Position numbers and translations under genes: made by a program | Part shown: positions 53,011 through 61,789 of the stretch, one piece after another | Layout: every line of letters starts with the position of its first letter | How positions within the stretch are numbered: position 1 is the first letter of the stretch | Notes under the pieces: model-generated | What the model was told of the DNA's origin: nothing | Databases searched by the model: none | The model's input: only the letters and a program-made list of their open reading frames with translations | Assembly (NCBI GenBank): GCA_009781635.1 | Contig: WQXU01000002.1 | Location: 1-64,000 of the forward strand | DNA length: 64,000 bases | Direction of reading: 5' to 3' | From: Treponema sp. | GTDB taxonomy: Bacteria; Spirochaetota; Spirochaetia; Treponematales; Breznakiellaceae

Positions 53011-56000
53011 TCACTTTAAATAAAATCTTAACTTTTCTATTACCCTGTCAATATCAAGAGGTTTGCCGAGATGATCATCCATGCCTGAGGCAAGGCAGTC
53101 CTCTATATCGCTTTTAAAGACATTTGCAGTCAGCGCTACTATTGGCAGTCTGCCGCGCTGTCTTTCAGGCAGGGCGCGTATGCGGCGGGTTGCTTCATGC
53201 CCGTTCATTACCGGCATTTGTACATCCATGAAAACGATGTCGTACTTATCAGGGGCTGCCTCAATCATCTTCAGCGCTTCATCGCCGTTTTCGGCACAGT
53301 CAATCGACAGCCCTGTATCCTCCAGCAAGGCGATAAGAATTTCACGGTTAATTTCCACATCTTCGGCAACTAACAGTTTTTTGCCGCCGAACTCGCCGTT
53401 GTTCATAGTATTATCTTCTTTGATGTCAAGCGGTATGCCTAAACTCTCGTTTACACAGTCAATTATCATTGACGACATAAGCGGTTTTAACAGGCATTTG
53501 CATACACCGGCGTGTAAAGCTTCGTCCTTGATCTGTTCCCAATCCATTGCTGTTATCATAATTACTACGGAGGGTTTGCTTGTTGTGGATTCCTTGATTT
53601 TCCGCGTAAGTTCAATTCCGTCCATACCGGGCATGCGCCAGTCTATAAAATAAATGTCATAAGCGCCGCGCTCTTCAATGATCCTGCAGGCTTCATGACC
53701 GTCAGATGCTATATCGCAGTTCATTTCAAGCTGTCCGAATAAATCCTGAAACTGATCGCGCGTTTCAACCATATCGTCTACGGCTAAAATCCGCACATTT
53801 TTCCAGTTAACGCCGGGAGCCAGCATTGAAATGGGACTCTTATGGCTGCGCTGCGCTTTTACGGTAAAAATAAATTTTGCGCCCTTGCCGAGTTCCGATT
53901 CGACCCAAATCTTTCCTTTCATGAATTCAACGATATGCTTGGATATGGAAAGCCCCAGTCCTGTTCCGCCGTACTGCCGGCTTGTTCCGCTTTCAGCCTG
54001 CTCAAATGCAGAGAACAATTTATCGTGTTTTTCAGGAGATATGCCAATTCCGCTGTCGGTTACTTCAATACGCAGTTCACAATAACCGTTAATTTCACAA
54101 ACCAAAAATGCGTTAAGCTGGATTTCACCGCCTTCAGGCGTAAACTTTACAGCGTTGGATAACAGATTAGTGATAACCTGCGCCAGCCGCTGGTCATCTC
54201 CTATCAAAAAGCGCGGTATGTTGCTGTCAACATTCAAAGTTAACTGCTGTTGTTTTTCATCTACCCTGAAATTTATTACTGTAAGTACCTTATGCAGCAT
54301 TCTTTCAAAATTATATTCAATGGGCGCTAACTCCAGTTTGTTCGCCTCGATTTTCGCCATATCAAGTACATCATTGATCACGCCGAGCAAGTGGGAAGAG
54401 GCATCTCCTATTTTGTTTAAGGCGTGGTTTTTTTGAACGATATCATCAGCTTTTTTTCCTATGATTGTCATACCGATGATAGCATTCATTGGAGTCCGCA
54501 TTTCGTGGCTCATGTTGGAGAGGAAATTGCTTTTAGACTTGCTGGCAACCTCGGCTTCCTGCCGCAGCCTTTCGGTGTTTAACAAAACGCTTTTCGCTTC
54601 GGTTACATCCATTAAAGAACCCACAACATGTATGGGATTGCCGTTAATATCGCGGATAGTTTCGCCGTAAGCGTGGTAATATGAATAACTGCCGTCTTTC
54701 TTTAATAAGCGGTATTCAACGTTAAACGGCGTTTTACCTGTTTTATCATTTATATGCGCTGCGAAAGAATTGACTGATCTTGTTTTATCTTCGGGATGCA
54801 GCTTGTCGCTCCAACTGCTTAAAATGTTGGGGAAATCAGTTTCGTCCGTATATCCCAGCATATGCCTGAACTCATTTGAATAAACAATATTATTTACAGG
54901 ATTAACCGGATCATCCTTAAGCACATACATATCCCACAGCGCTATTTTTGTTGCGTTAATAACCAAATTCAATTTAGTTAGCTGCAATTCGTTCATTTTA
55001 TGCGCGTGTATAAGCTCCTGTTCCCGTTTGCGTATTTCGGTTGTATCGTACATAAATCCCAAGCCGGTAAACTCAGTTTCGTCCTTTACGCGCGTCAGTG
55101 TAATATCGCAGGTTATCGGCTGGCCGTCTGATGTATAGTACGGCCATTCAGCCCGGACTATTTCACCCGCCATTGAGCGGATACCCATTTCTCTCGCTTC
55201 ATCTATTGTAGATTTGCCGTCTTGCAGATATTCGGGCATGAAGTCCTGGAAATAACGCTCAATAATCTGCTGTTTAGGCGCTTTCAGCATTTTTGAAAGT
55301 TCGGCGTTGCAATCAATGATTTGAGGCGGGTTGCCGTTGTATACAAACATCCCGACCGGCATTGATTCTATTATAGACTGGTTAAACCGCGCCGCCTTGA
55401 CTAAATCTTTTTCCATGTTTTTGGCTTCAGTTATATCAAGAACTGTACCGGTAATGTGAATGATGTTTCCGTTCTCATCGCGTAACGCGGCGCAGATATC
55501 GCGGAAATACGCGCAGTCGCCGTTTTTCCGGTACATCCGGTATTCTATGTCATAAGGCGTATTGCCGGTTTTATCCTGCAGATGCCTGTTAAAGTTATCG
55601 TATACTCTGTCCTTGTCATCGGGATGGATACGGTCGCTCCAGCTTTTTTCGGTATTGGGGAAATCAGTTTCGCCGGTATATCCTAACATACGCCTGAAGT
55701 CATCAGACCAGTGAAAAATAAATTCAGGATCGGCGCTGTCGTGGTTAGTTATATTTATATCCCACAAGCTGTTTTTTGTAGCGCGGACCAATACATTTAA
55801 TTTGGTCAATTGCAGCTCGTATGCTTCCTGCGTACTTATAAGATTGTGTATCATTCGCTTTTCTTCGCGCAGGTCGCGGGTATATCCTGCTACTACATAA
55901 TCAGATCCGTGTTTAACTCTGACAAGCGTAATCTCAGCCGGCATGTAACTGCCGTCAGGCAGTACGTGCAGCCATTCAAAACTGAAACTGCCTTCCTCCA

Positions 56001-57978
56001 TAAACGCGCGCTTCAGGCACTCCGCTCTTTTTATATCGGAACGCTGTCCGTCAGGCTGAAACGCAGGGTCAAGATCAAAGTAACTTGTTAAGTATTCATG
56101 TTTGGTTTTAAATCCGCAAAGACTTGCGGCAGCTTTGTTGCAGTCCAGAAGCTTGTAACTTCTGCTCCACAATTTGCAGCAAAGCGGGCTGGAATCCAGC
56201 ATGATCCTGAAACGATCGTTTGCCTCTTGCTCCGCTTCCATTGCCATTTTTTTTGTTTTGTTATTTATATCTATCAGAAAAACTACAAATATCATCAGCA
56301 GCAGGAGAATAGCAGCTGATACAGACACAATCAAAGCACGCTGGTTTGCATGGCTTGATTGTTCTTCGGCAAGTATTCTTGAATAGTCAAAGGAACGGCT
56401 CGTCCACTCGTTTGCAATCTTGCCGGTATTTATATGAACAATGGTTTTATCAATAATCGAGCATAAAATTTTCTCATTTATATTAAGGCCGAAAAATGTA
56501 TCGTTGAAAACAGGGAAAGTGTAATTGGCTTTATAGCCGGGTTTTTCGCGGTAATTCTGCTGATAATAAAGGATATATCCCAGATTAAAAAACAGGTCTA
56601 TCTCATTATTTTCAAGAGCATCCAAAGCATCGTCCTGAGAGTCGTATAGCCTGACATTAGGATTATCTGGAAACCATTGATTAAATATTTGACGGGTAGC
56701 GCACCATCCGACAACTCCCACAGTTGCATGTCCAATCTGGTATAATTCAAGGTTAGGATGCTGTGTTTTTGAAAAAAACGCGTAAGGCGTTGAAAAAAAC
56801 GGAGTTTCCGGCCATATAAAAAATTCCTTCCGTTCCTCAGTAATTATTAAATCAGAAATCAACGCAGCTTCACCTGTCCTGAGCATTTCAAGTATCTCTC
56901 CCCAGCTTGCGTTTTTATCATTGACATACTCAAACTCAATTCCGGTCATCCTGCTGATTTCCGTTAAAACATCTATCGAGATCCCCTGAAATTCATTTTC
57001 ATTTGAGTTGTAAAAACTTACCGGATATGTATCAGTTCCCAGTACTATGGGAATCCTTCCGGACAGGTTGTCTATATACGCTTTTTCTTCAGCGGAGAAT
57101 GAATTGTATATGGCATTCCGGTTATAACTGTCATTGCCGTCCAGATATAATTCATAAAGCCTGTTAATCCCGCCTGAGGCGATGTATTTATTTATAACCG
57201 ATATAAGCGGTTCCAGTTCGATATTCGCGGTTGTCAGCGCAACAGGAGTATATGCCAGGGGAAGCAGTCCATGAACGAGGGTAAGGTCTGTTTCTTCGCT
57301 GTAATCGTAAGTCATTCCAGCCGTTATGCCTATAACGGCATCTACCTCGCCGCTTCTTAGCATGGCAGCTTCAACCTCTATGCCTGGAATGGGTACTGTA
57401 ATAAAAGTCAGTTCCGGATAAGCGCGCGCAACAGTCTCCGCTACGGCACTGCCCTCCAAAAAGATTCCCACCCGTAAACCGTTAAGATCGTGCGGCGTTT
57501 CTATTTTACGGCCTGCGTATGTTAAAATGCTAAGTGAGCGCTGCGCGATGGGGCCGGACATATAATATTTACTTTGACGTTCCGGGGTAATTCCATACTC
57601 ACTAGTGAAGTCGATTGCTCCGCTGTCTATCCCGCTTATAAGGGAATTCCAGTCATAAAAGTTTAATTCAAACGGAATCCCGAAAAGGTCTGACAATAGT
57701 TCGCAGAGCATTGGTGAAAACCCTGAGTATGCGCCGTCTGACGATAAAAATCCTTCTGTAGAGAGTAATTTTCCGAAAGAAAAACTTTGCCTTGAACTTT
57801 TAAGCTTTTCAATCGCGGTTATTTCACTTCCGGTAATATCAGGTATATCGTAGAATGTTTGAATTATTTTTATTTCGGATACCGGATTGTCCGGTTTATT
57901 TACGCAGCCGTTCAGGGCAGCGCAGAAAAGCAATATGACAAAAAACGTTATATTAAATCTTTGATATCTGTTTTTCAA
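53011..57978 (-). CDS. giant hybrid kinase: two binding domains, four PAS domains, HisKA, ATPase, two receivers
   Basis: A 1655-residue sensor kinase, taken from the TTG at 57978 with AGAGG upstream; an earlier TTG at 58026 lacks a site. The signal sequence ends ALNGC (C25), a likely lipid anchor. Two SBP_bac_3-type domains (about 33-280 and 295-535), a membrane helix (about 548-570), four PAS domains (about 585-705, 725-850, 865-985 and 1000-1130; the second and fourth are near repeats), HisKA with H1158, ATPase with G1 DSGIGI and G2 GTGLGL, then receivers with D1446/K1498 and D1585/K1639. No HPt is present, so an external HPt is needed. It lies just downstream of cheY on the same strand. 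Confidence 0.9.
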   Translation of the reverse strand: MKNRYQRFNITFFVILLFCAALNGCVNKPDNPVSEIKIIQTFYDIPDITGSEITAIEKLKSSRQSFSFGKLLSTEGFLSSDGAYSGFSPMLCELLSDLFGIPFELNFYDWNSLISGIDSGAIDFTSEYGITPERQSKYYMSGPIAQRSLSILTYAGRKIETPHDLNGLRVGIFLEGSAVAETVARAYPELTFITVPIPGIEVEAAMLRSGEVDAVIGITAGMTYDYSEETDLTLVHGLLPLAYTPVALTTANIELEPLISVINKYIASGGINRLYELYLDGNDSYNRNAIYNSFSAEEKAYIDNLSGRIPIVLGTDTYPVSFYNSNENEFQGISIDVLTEISRMTGIEFEYVNDKNASWGEILEMLRTGEAALISDLIITEERKEFFIWPETPFFSTPYAFFSKTQHPNLELYQIGHATVGVVGWCATRQIFNQWFPDNPNVRLYDSQDDALDALENNEIDLFFNLGYILYYQQNYREKPGYKANYTFPVFNDTFFGLNINEKILCSIIDKTIVHINTGKIANEWTSRSFDYSRILAEEQSSHANQRALIVSVSAAILLLLMIFVVFLIDINNKTKKMAMEAEQEANDRFRIMLDSSPLCCKLWSRSYKLLDCNKAAASLCGFKTKHEYLTSYFDLDPAFQPDGQRSDIKRAECLKRAFMEEGSFSFEWLHVLPDGSYMPAEITLVRVKHGSDYVVAGYTRDLREEKRMIHNLISTQEAYELQLTKLNVLVRATKNSLWDINITNHDSADPEFIFHWSDDFRRMLGYTGETDFPNTEKSWSDRIHPDDKDRVYDNFNRHLQDKTGNTPYDIEYRMYRKNGDCAYFRDICAALRDENGNIIHITGTVLDITEAKNMEKDLVKAARFNQSIIESMPVGMFVYNGNPPQIIDCNAELSKMLKAPKQQIIERYFQDFMPEYLQDGKSTIDEAREMGIRSMAGEIVRAEWPYYTSDGQPITCDITLTRVKDETEFTGLGFMYDTTEIRKREQELIHAHKMNELQLTKLNLVINATKIALWDMYVLKDDPVNPVNNIVYSNEFRHMLGYTDETDFPNILSSWSDKLHPEDKTRSVNSFAAHINDKTGKTPFNVEYRLLKKDGSYSYYHAYGETIRDINGNPIHVVGSLMDVTEAKSVLLNTERLRQEAEVASKSKSNFLSNMSHEMRTPMNAIIGMTIIGKKADDIVQKNHALNKIGDASSHLLGVINDVLDMAKIEANKLELAPIEYNFERMLHKVLTVINFRVDEKQQQLTLNVDSNIPRFLIGDDQRLAQVITNLLSNAVKFTPEGGEIQLNAFLVCEINGYCELRIEVTDSGIGISPEKHDKLFSAFEQAESGTSRQYGGTGLGLSISKHIVEFMKGKIWVESELGKGAKFIFTVKAQRSHKSPISMLAPGVNWKNVRILAVDDMVETRDQFQDLFGQLEMNCDIASDGHEACRIIEERGAYDIYFIDWRMPGMDGIELTRKIKESTTSKPSVVIMITAMDWEQIKDEALHAGVCKCLLKPLMSSMIIDCVNESLGIPLDIKEDNTMNNGEFGGKKLLVAEDVEINREILIALLEDTGLSIDCAENGDEALKMIEAAPDKYDIVFMDVQMPVMNGHEATRRIRALPERQRGRLPIVALTANVFKSDIEDCLASGMDDHLGKPLDIDRVIEKLRFYLK

Positions 57979-58080
57979 GTGCCTGCCTCTAATTATCTTT
58001 CTATCATTTTTTCGAAGATTTTTCAACCATGCTGCTTAAAATAATCAACCTGTTTTAAAAAGGCTTGCCGGCTCTTTCAT

Positions 58081-58449
58081 TTATTCCCCTATGCATTCCA
58101 GGATTTTTTCTTCTAACTCCTCGCTTGTAAACGGCTTGGTTAAGTAATTGGCAGCGCCTGCTTTTACAGCGGCAACAATGTTGCTTCTTTGTCCTTCTGT
58201 CGTTACCATCATTACAGGAATATCCTTGTAAAGAGCATTATTTTTTATTTCCACAAGCACATCATATCCGCTCATTTCCGGCATATTCCAGTCCAGAAGA
58301 ACCAAATCAATTTCATTATATTTTTCTGAAAGTATCTCCAGAGCTTCTATTCCATTCTGCGCTTCAACTGCTTCCATTTGAAGCATGTCGATAGAAACTT
58401 TGATTATCATTCTTATTACAGACGAATCGTCAACTACAAGTAATTTCAT
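58081..58449 (-). CDS. cheY: chemotaxis response regulator CheY
   Basis: A 122-residue receiver with VVDDSS, phospho-acceptor D53, the switch region TTEG and K105. It is the last gene of the cheA-cheW-mcp-cheR-cheY operon, three bases after cheR. It would carry the signal to the flagellar motor, or serve the adjacent kinase. Confidence 0.9.
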   Translation of the reverse strand: MKLLVVDDSSVIRMIIKVSIDMLQMEAVEAQNGIEALEILSEKYNEIDLVLLDWNMPEMSGYDVLVEIKNNALYKDIPVMMVTTEGQRSNIVAAVKAGAANYLTKPFTSEELEEKILECIGE

Positions 58450-58452
58450 TTT

Positions 58453-59310
58453 TTATTTCTCCTTTTTAATGTAATATGTCAGGTTTCCGTGATTATTGGA
58501 CTTAAAATTATTGCTGAATAAATCATGTATGACATAATTTCCTGTAAACAACACGCCATTATCCAGCAGTGAATTATACATTTTCGCTGCAACCTCTTTT
58601 TTTAAAATGTCAGAAAAATATATAAGCAAGTATCTGCAGAAAATTATGTCGAAGGACCCGAATATTTCATAACTGTTTAAAAGATTAAAATGCGTAAATT
58701 TAACTTCATCGCGTATTCTGTGATCGATATCCCATGCAAACCCGTTTTTTGTAAAGTACTTCATCTTGTAATAATCGTTTAACCCCCGCATTATGCTTAT
58801 TTTGTCATATCTGCCGTTTTTTGCTTTGTGTATAACATGGCTGGATATATCTGTCGCAAGAAAATCAAAATCTTTCAGACTGACTCCTTTTATGCTGTTT
58901 GTGTATAAATAATTGTCTACACACATAACAGTCGAGTAAATTTCCTGCCCTGTTGAAGCTGCAGCGCTCCAAATTCTCGCCTTTGTTTTTCTTCCTGAGG
59001 CAAGATCATCAATAAGCCGCGGGAGAACGATTTTTTCCAAAACCTTCCATGGGGTTTCATCACGAAACCATTTTGTTTCATTTGTTGTAATCGAATTAAT
59101 TATTTTTTGATTTAATACAGGATCATTATTTTTAATTAAATAATCATACAGTTCATCAAAAGAGTTTGTCCCGGTGTCAAGAAGGAATTTGGAAAGCCTT
59201 GTTTCAATCATATATGACTTTTCTGCAGGAATAACAATCCCGCAGTTTTCAGCAATATAGTTTTTAAAGAGAAAATATTCCTTTTCATTCAGAGAGACAT
59301 TTAATTCCAT
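58453..59310 (-). CDS. cheR: chemotaxis protein methyltransferase CheR
   Basis: A 285-residue methyltransferase that methylates receptor glutamates using S-adenosylmethionine. Motifs: NSITTNETKWFRD in the N-terminal helical domain, WSAAASTGQEIYS at the SAM site (the usual first cysteine is alanine), DFLATDISSHVI and FDIIFCRYLLIYF (usually RNVLIYF). It lies three bases after the receptor gene. No CheB gene is seen in the window. Confidence 0.92.
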   Translation of the reverse strand: MELNVSLNEKEYFLFKNYIAENCGIVIPAEKSYMIETRLSKFLLDTGTNSFDELYDYLIKNNDPVLNQKIINSITTNETKWFRDETPWKVLEKIVLPRLIDDLASGRKTKARIWSAAASTGQEIYSTVMCVDNYLYTNSIKGVSLKDFDFLATDISSHVIHKAKNGRYDKISIMRGLNDYYKMKYFTKNGFAWDIDHRIRDEVKFTHFNLLNSYEIFGSFDIIFCRYLLIYFSDILKKEVAAKMYNSLLDNGVLFTGNYVIHDLFSNNFKSNNHGNLTYYIKKEK

Positions 59311-59313
59311 GTC

Positions 59314-61320
59314 TTAACTGATTTTGAAATTCTTGAATGAAACTTCCATCTCGTTTGCAATTCTAAGAATGGTCTCGCTGGCTTCTTTAGTGGAACTTGC
59401 GCTTTGATTCATTACGCTGGTTTCCTTGTTTATAAGCTGTATGTTTTTGGATATATCCACAAGCCCCATGACCATTTCTTTTGCAGAGCAGTTTATCTCG
59501 CTTATGTTATTGGAAGCGCGTTCTGAATTCATTGCAATTTCCTGCGTTCCAATAACAAGCTCAGCCGTAGATTTTGCTATTTCGTTAACGCCGGTTGAAG
59601 ATTCAACTACTGTCTTTGTTGCGGATTTTGCGCTTTCTGAAATACTGTTTATTTCGGTATTTATTTCGTTCATTCTCTGTGCAGCTGTGGCGGATTCCGC
59701 GGCAATTTGATCGCTTCTGTTCCTTGTTTGTGTTATTTCTTTAACAAATGTACTGATATAATCGTTCATATCATTAATGATCGATGCTATTTCTGACACA
59801 GCGCCTACAGCTTCGGGCATATTTTTCAGCATGTTTTCAATCTGATCGGCAATTTCTTCTGTGGCATCTGCAGTTTGCTTTGCAAGTTCTTTGACTTCGT
59901 TTGCAACTACCATAAAACTTTTGCCTGCCTCTCCTGCGCCGGCTGCTTCTATTGCAGCGTTCAATGCCAGCATATTGGTTTGATCTGCAATATCACTAAT
60001 TATATTAACAATTTTCCCTATCTGCTTGCTGGCAGTTTCCAGCCGGTGGATTATTTCATTGGTATTTTTAGCTTTCTTGTCAGCATCTGATATTTTATTT
60101 TTTACATTTCCGCTGTTTTCATTTACAACGATAATTGATTTGTTTATTTCCTCAACACTCTTTGCTACGCTATTAAAAGCATTTGAAACATATTTTACAG
60201 AATCTGAAGCCTTGCCAATGCTGTTTTGAATATTATCCACAAGAGTGCTTGACTGGGTTACCCTCGTACTTGTCTCTTCTGCTGCAATTGCTACAGTACT
60301 TATAGTTGAGTTTATCTCTTCTATAGATGATGCAGTTGCGCTTATATGGGAACTTACAGCTGAAAGGGAGTTTACTGACTGGGTCATTCCCGCCGAAAAC
60401 TCCTCTGTTACAGTACTGACTGCTTCTGTTTTTTCACTGAGTTCTTTGCTGTTCGTTTCCATTTGAGACGATACAGATAAGAGGCACATGGCTTCTTCAC
60501 GCATTTTTTGCGCTGTTTCCCTGATGTCTTCTATTGTTATGCGGTTAAATTCCATTAGATGATTGCAAGCGGTGAAAAACTCTCCGAACTCAGCGCCGTA
60601 TTCTTTCGGGAACTGCACGGTAAAATCTCCTTCGGCGGCAATCTTTACCAGTTTAGTACCAATTATTATAGGCCTGCTGCTGGAAATGGAAAAATATATC
60701 CCAAAAAATATGGTTATAGAAAGCGCAATAAGTGATATTATAACAAGTTTGATAACTGCAGCTTCGGAATCATGTTTGTTTCTTAATGTAATTCCTCTTC
60801 CAAATTCTAATCTTACGCTGTTCATTTCGGATAATATATCCAAACATCTGTCGGAAACCGGTGAAAGCACTTCCTGAATAAAATCGCCGGGTTCTTCTCC
60901 TCTGTTTAACATATCCTGAAAATCATGCATGGATTTATCCCAATACTCCATTAAACCGGCAAATTCACTGTAAAGCACCAGAGACTGCTGCAGATTAAGC
61001 GTTTGTGAAAATGTTTGCATGTTTTCTCTTATCTCTTCTATATCAACATAAAATTCATCAAGCACCATATTCCGCTTTACAGAGTCGCTTTCCAAAACAA
61101 TATCGCGTCCCTTTATTTTAATATTTCCAATTGCCACTCTTGCCTTTAATACAAGCTCAAGCGGATCCAGTACCCTTTCAATATTTTCATCGCTTATGGC
61201 TACTGTTGCATTCATATTTATGATGGAGATCAGAGAGGTAGTAAACATGATACCCGCCATGAGTGAAAACGCAAGCAGAAGCTTGGTTCTTATCTTCAAT
61301 TCTTTAATTATTTTCAGCAT
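59314..61320 (-). CDS. methyl-accepting chemotaxis protein
   Basis: A 668-residue receptor. The ATG at 61320 is eight bases after GGAGG; 61326 is too close. A helix (about 11-31), a periplasmic four-helix-bundle sensor of about 155 residues, a second helix (about 188-210), HAMP, then a long cytoplasmic signalling domain with the tip [37 protein letters not shown]. The tip has [11 protein letters not shown] rather than the common GKGFAVVADEI. It lies within the che operon, overlapping the end of cheW. Confidence 0.92.
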   Translation of the reverse strand: MLKIIKELKIRTKLLLAFSLMAGIMFTTSLISIINMNATVAISDENIERVLDPLELVLKARVAIGNIKIKGRDIVLESDSVKRNMVLDEFYVDIEEIRENMQTFSQTLNLQQSLVLYSEFAGLMEYWDKSMHDFQDMLNRGEEPGDFIQEVLSPVSDRCLDILSEMNSVRLEFGRGITLRNKHDSEAAVIKLVIISLIALSITIFFGIYFSISSSRPIIIGTKLVKIAAEGDFTVQFPKEYGAEFGEFFTACNHLMEFNRITIEDIRETAQKMREEAMCLLSVSSQMETNSKELSEKTEAVSTVTEEFSAGMTQSVNSLSAVSSHISATASSIEEINSTISTVAIAAEETSTRVTQSSTLVDNIQNSIGKASDSVKYVSNAFNSVAKSVEEINKSIIVVNENSGNVKNKISDADKKAKNTNEIIHRLETASKQIGKIVNIISDIADQTNMLALNAAIEAAGAGEAGKSFMVVANEVKELAKQTADATEEIADQIENMLKNMPEAVGAVSEIASIINDMNDYISTFVKEITQTRNRSDQIAAESATAAQRMNEINTEINSISESAKSATKTVVESSTGVNEIAKSTAELVIGTQEIAMNSERASNNISEINCSAKEMVMGLVDISKNIQLINKETSVMNQSASSTKEASETILRIANEMEVSFKNFKIS

Positions 61321-61789
61321 TTTCATTTCCTCCGTTATACTTGTACTTATTTATTATGGAATCAACATTTATTATTCTGAAAAGCCTGTTGTTCATTTCG
61401 GCAATTCCGCATATACAAAAACTTTCTTCGGCTCCTGAAGGCAGTGAAGGCGGACGGATAGTATTATCATCAATTTCTACAAGGTTGCCTGGCTTGTCTA
61501 TTAACAAGCCTAATTGATAATCGCTGTCAGAAAGCGCTTTAAAAATTATTGCATTAGCCTCATTTGAGTTGTATTCTTCTGCGCGGGATAATGTACTTTT
61601 TTTCTTATGCCCAAGCAGTACGCAAAGATTTAAAATAGTGATTACTCTGCCTTTTAAATTAGTTATACCGGTTACATTGTCAGGCGCGGAAGGAACAGGC
61701 GTTATTGTCATTTTCCGCATGACTTGCTGTACAAGTTCAATATCCACGGTAAAATATTCATTATTAACAATAAAGCTTAAACCTCTCAT
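61304..61789 (-). CDS. cheW: chemotaxis adaptor CheW
   Basis: A 161-residue CheW that couples CheA to receptors. Pattern: [46 protein letters not shown]. An insertion [19 protein letters not shown] lies mid-protein. The ATG overlaps the cheA stop (ATGA) and its end overlaps the receptor start, so the three are translationally coupled. Confidence 0.92.
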   Translation of the reverse strand: MRGLSFIVNNEYFTVDIELVQQVMRKMTITPVPSAPDNVTGITNLKGRVITILNLCVLLGHKKKSTLSRAEEYNSNEANAIIFKALSDSDYQLGLLIDKPGNLVEIDDNTIRPPSLPSGAEESFCICGIAEMNNRLFRIINVDSIINKYKYNGGNENAENN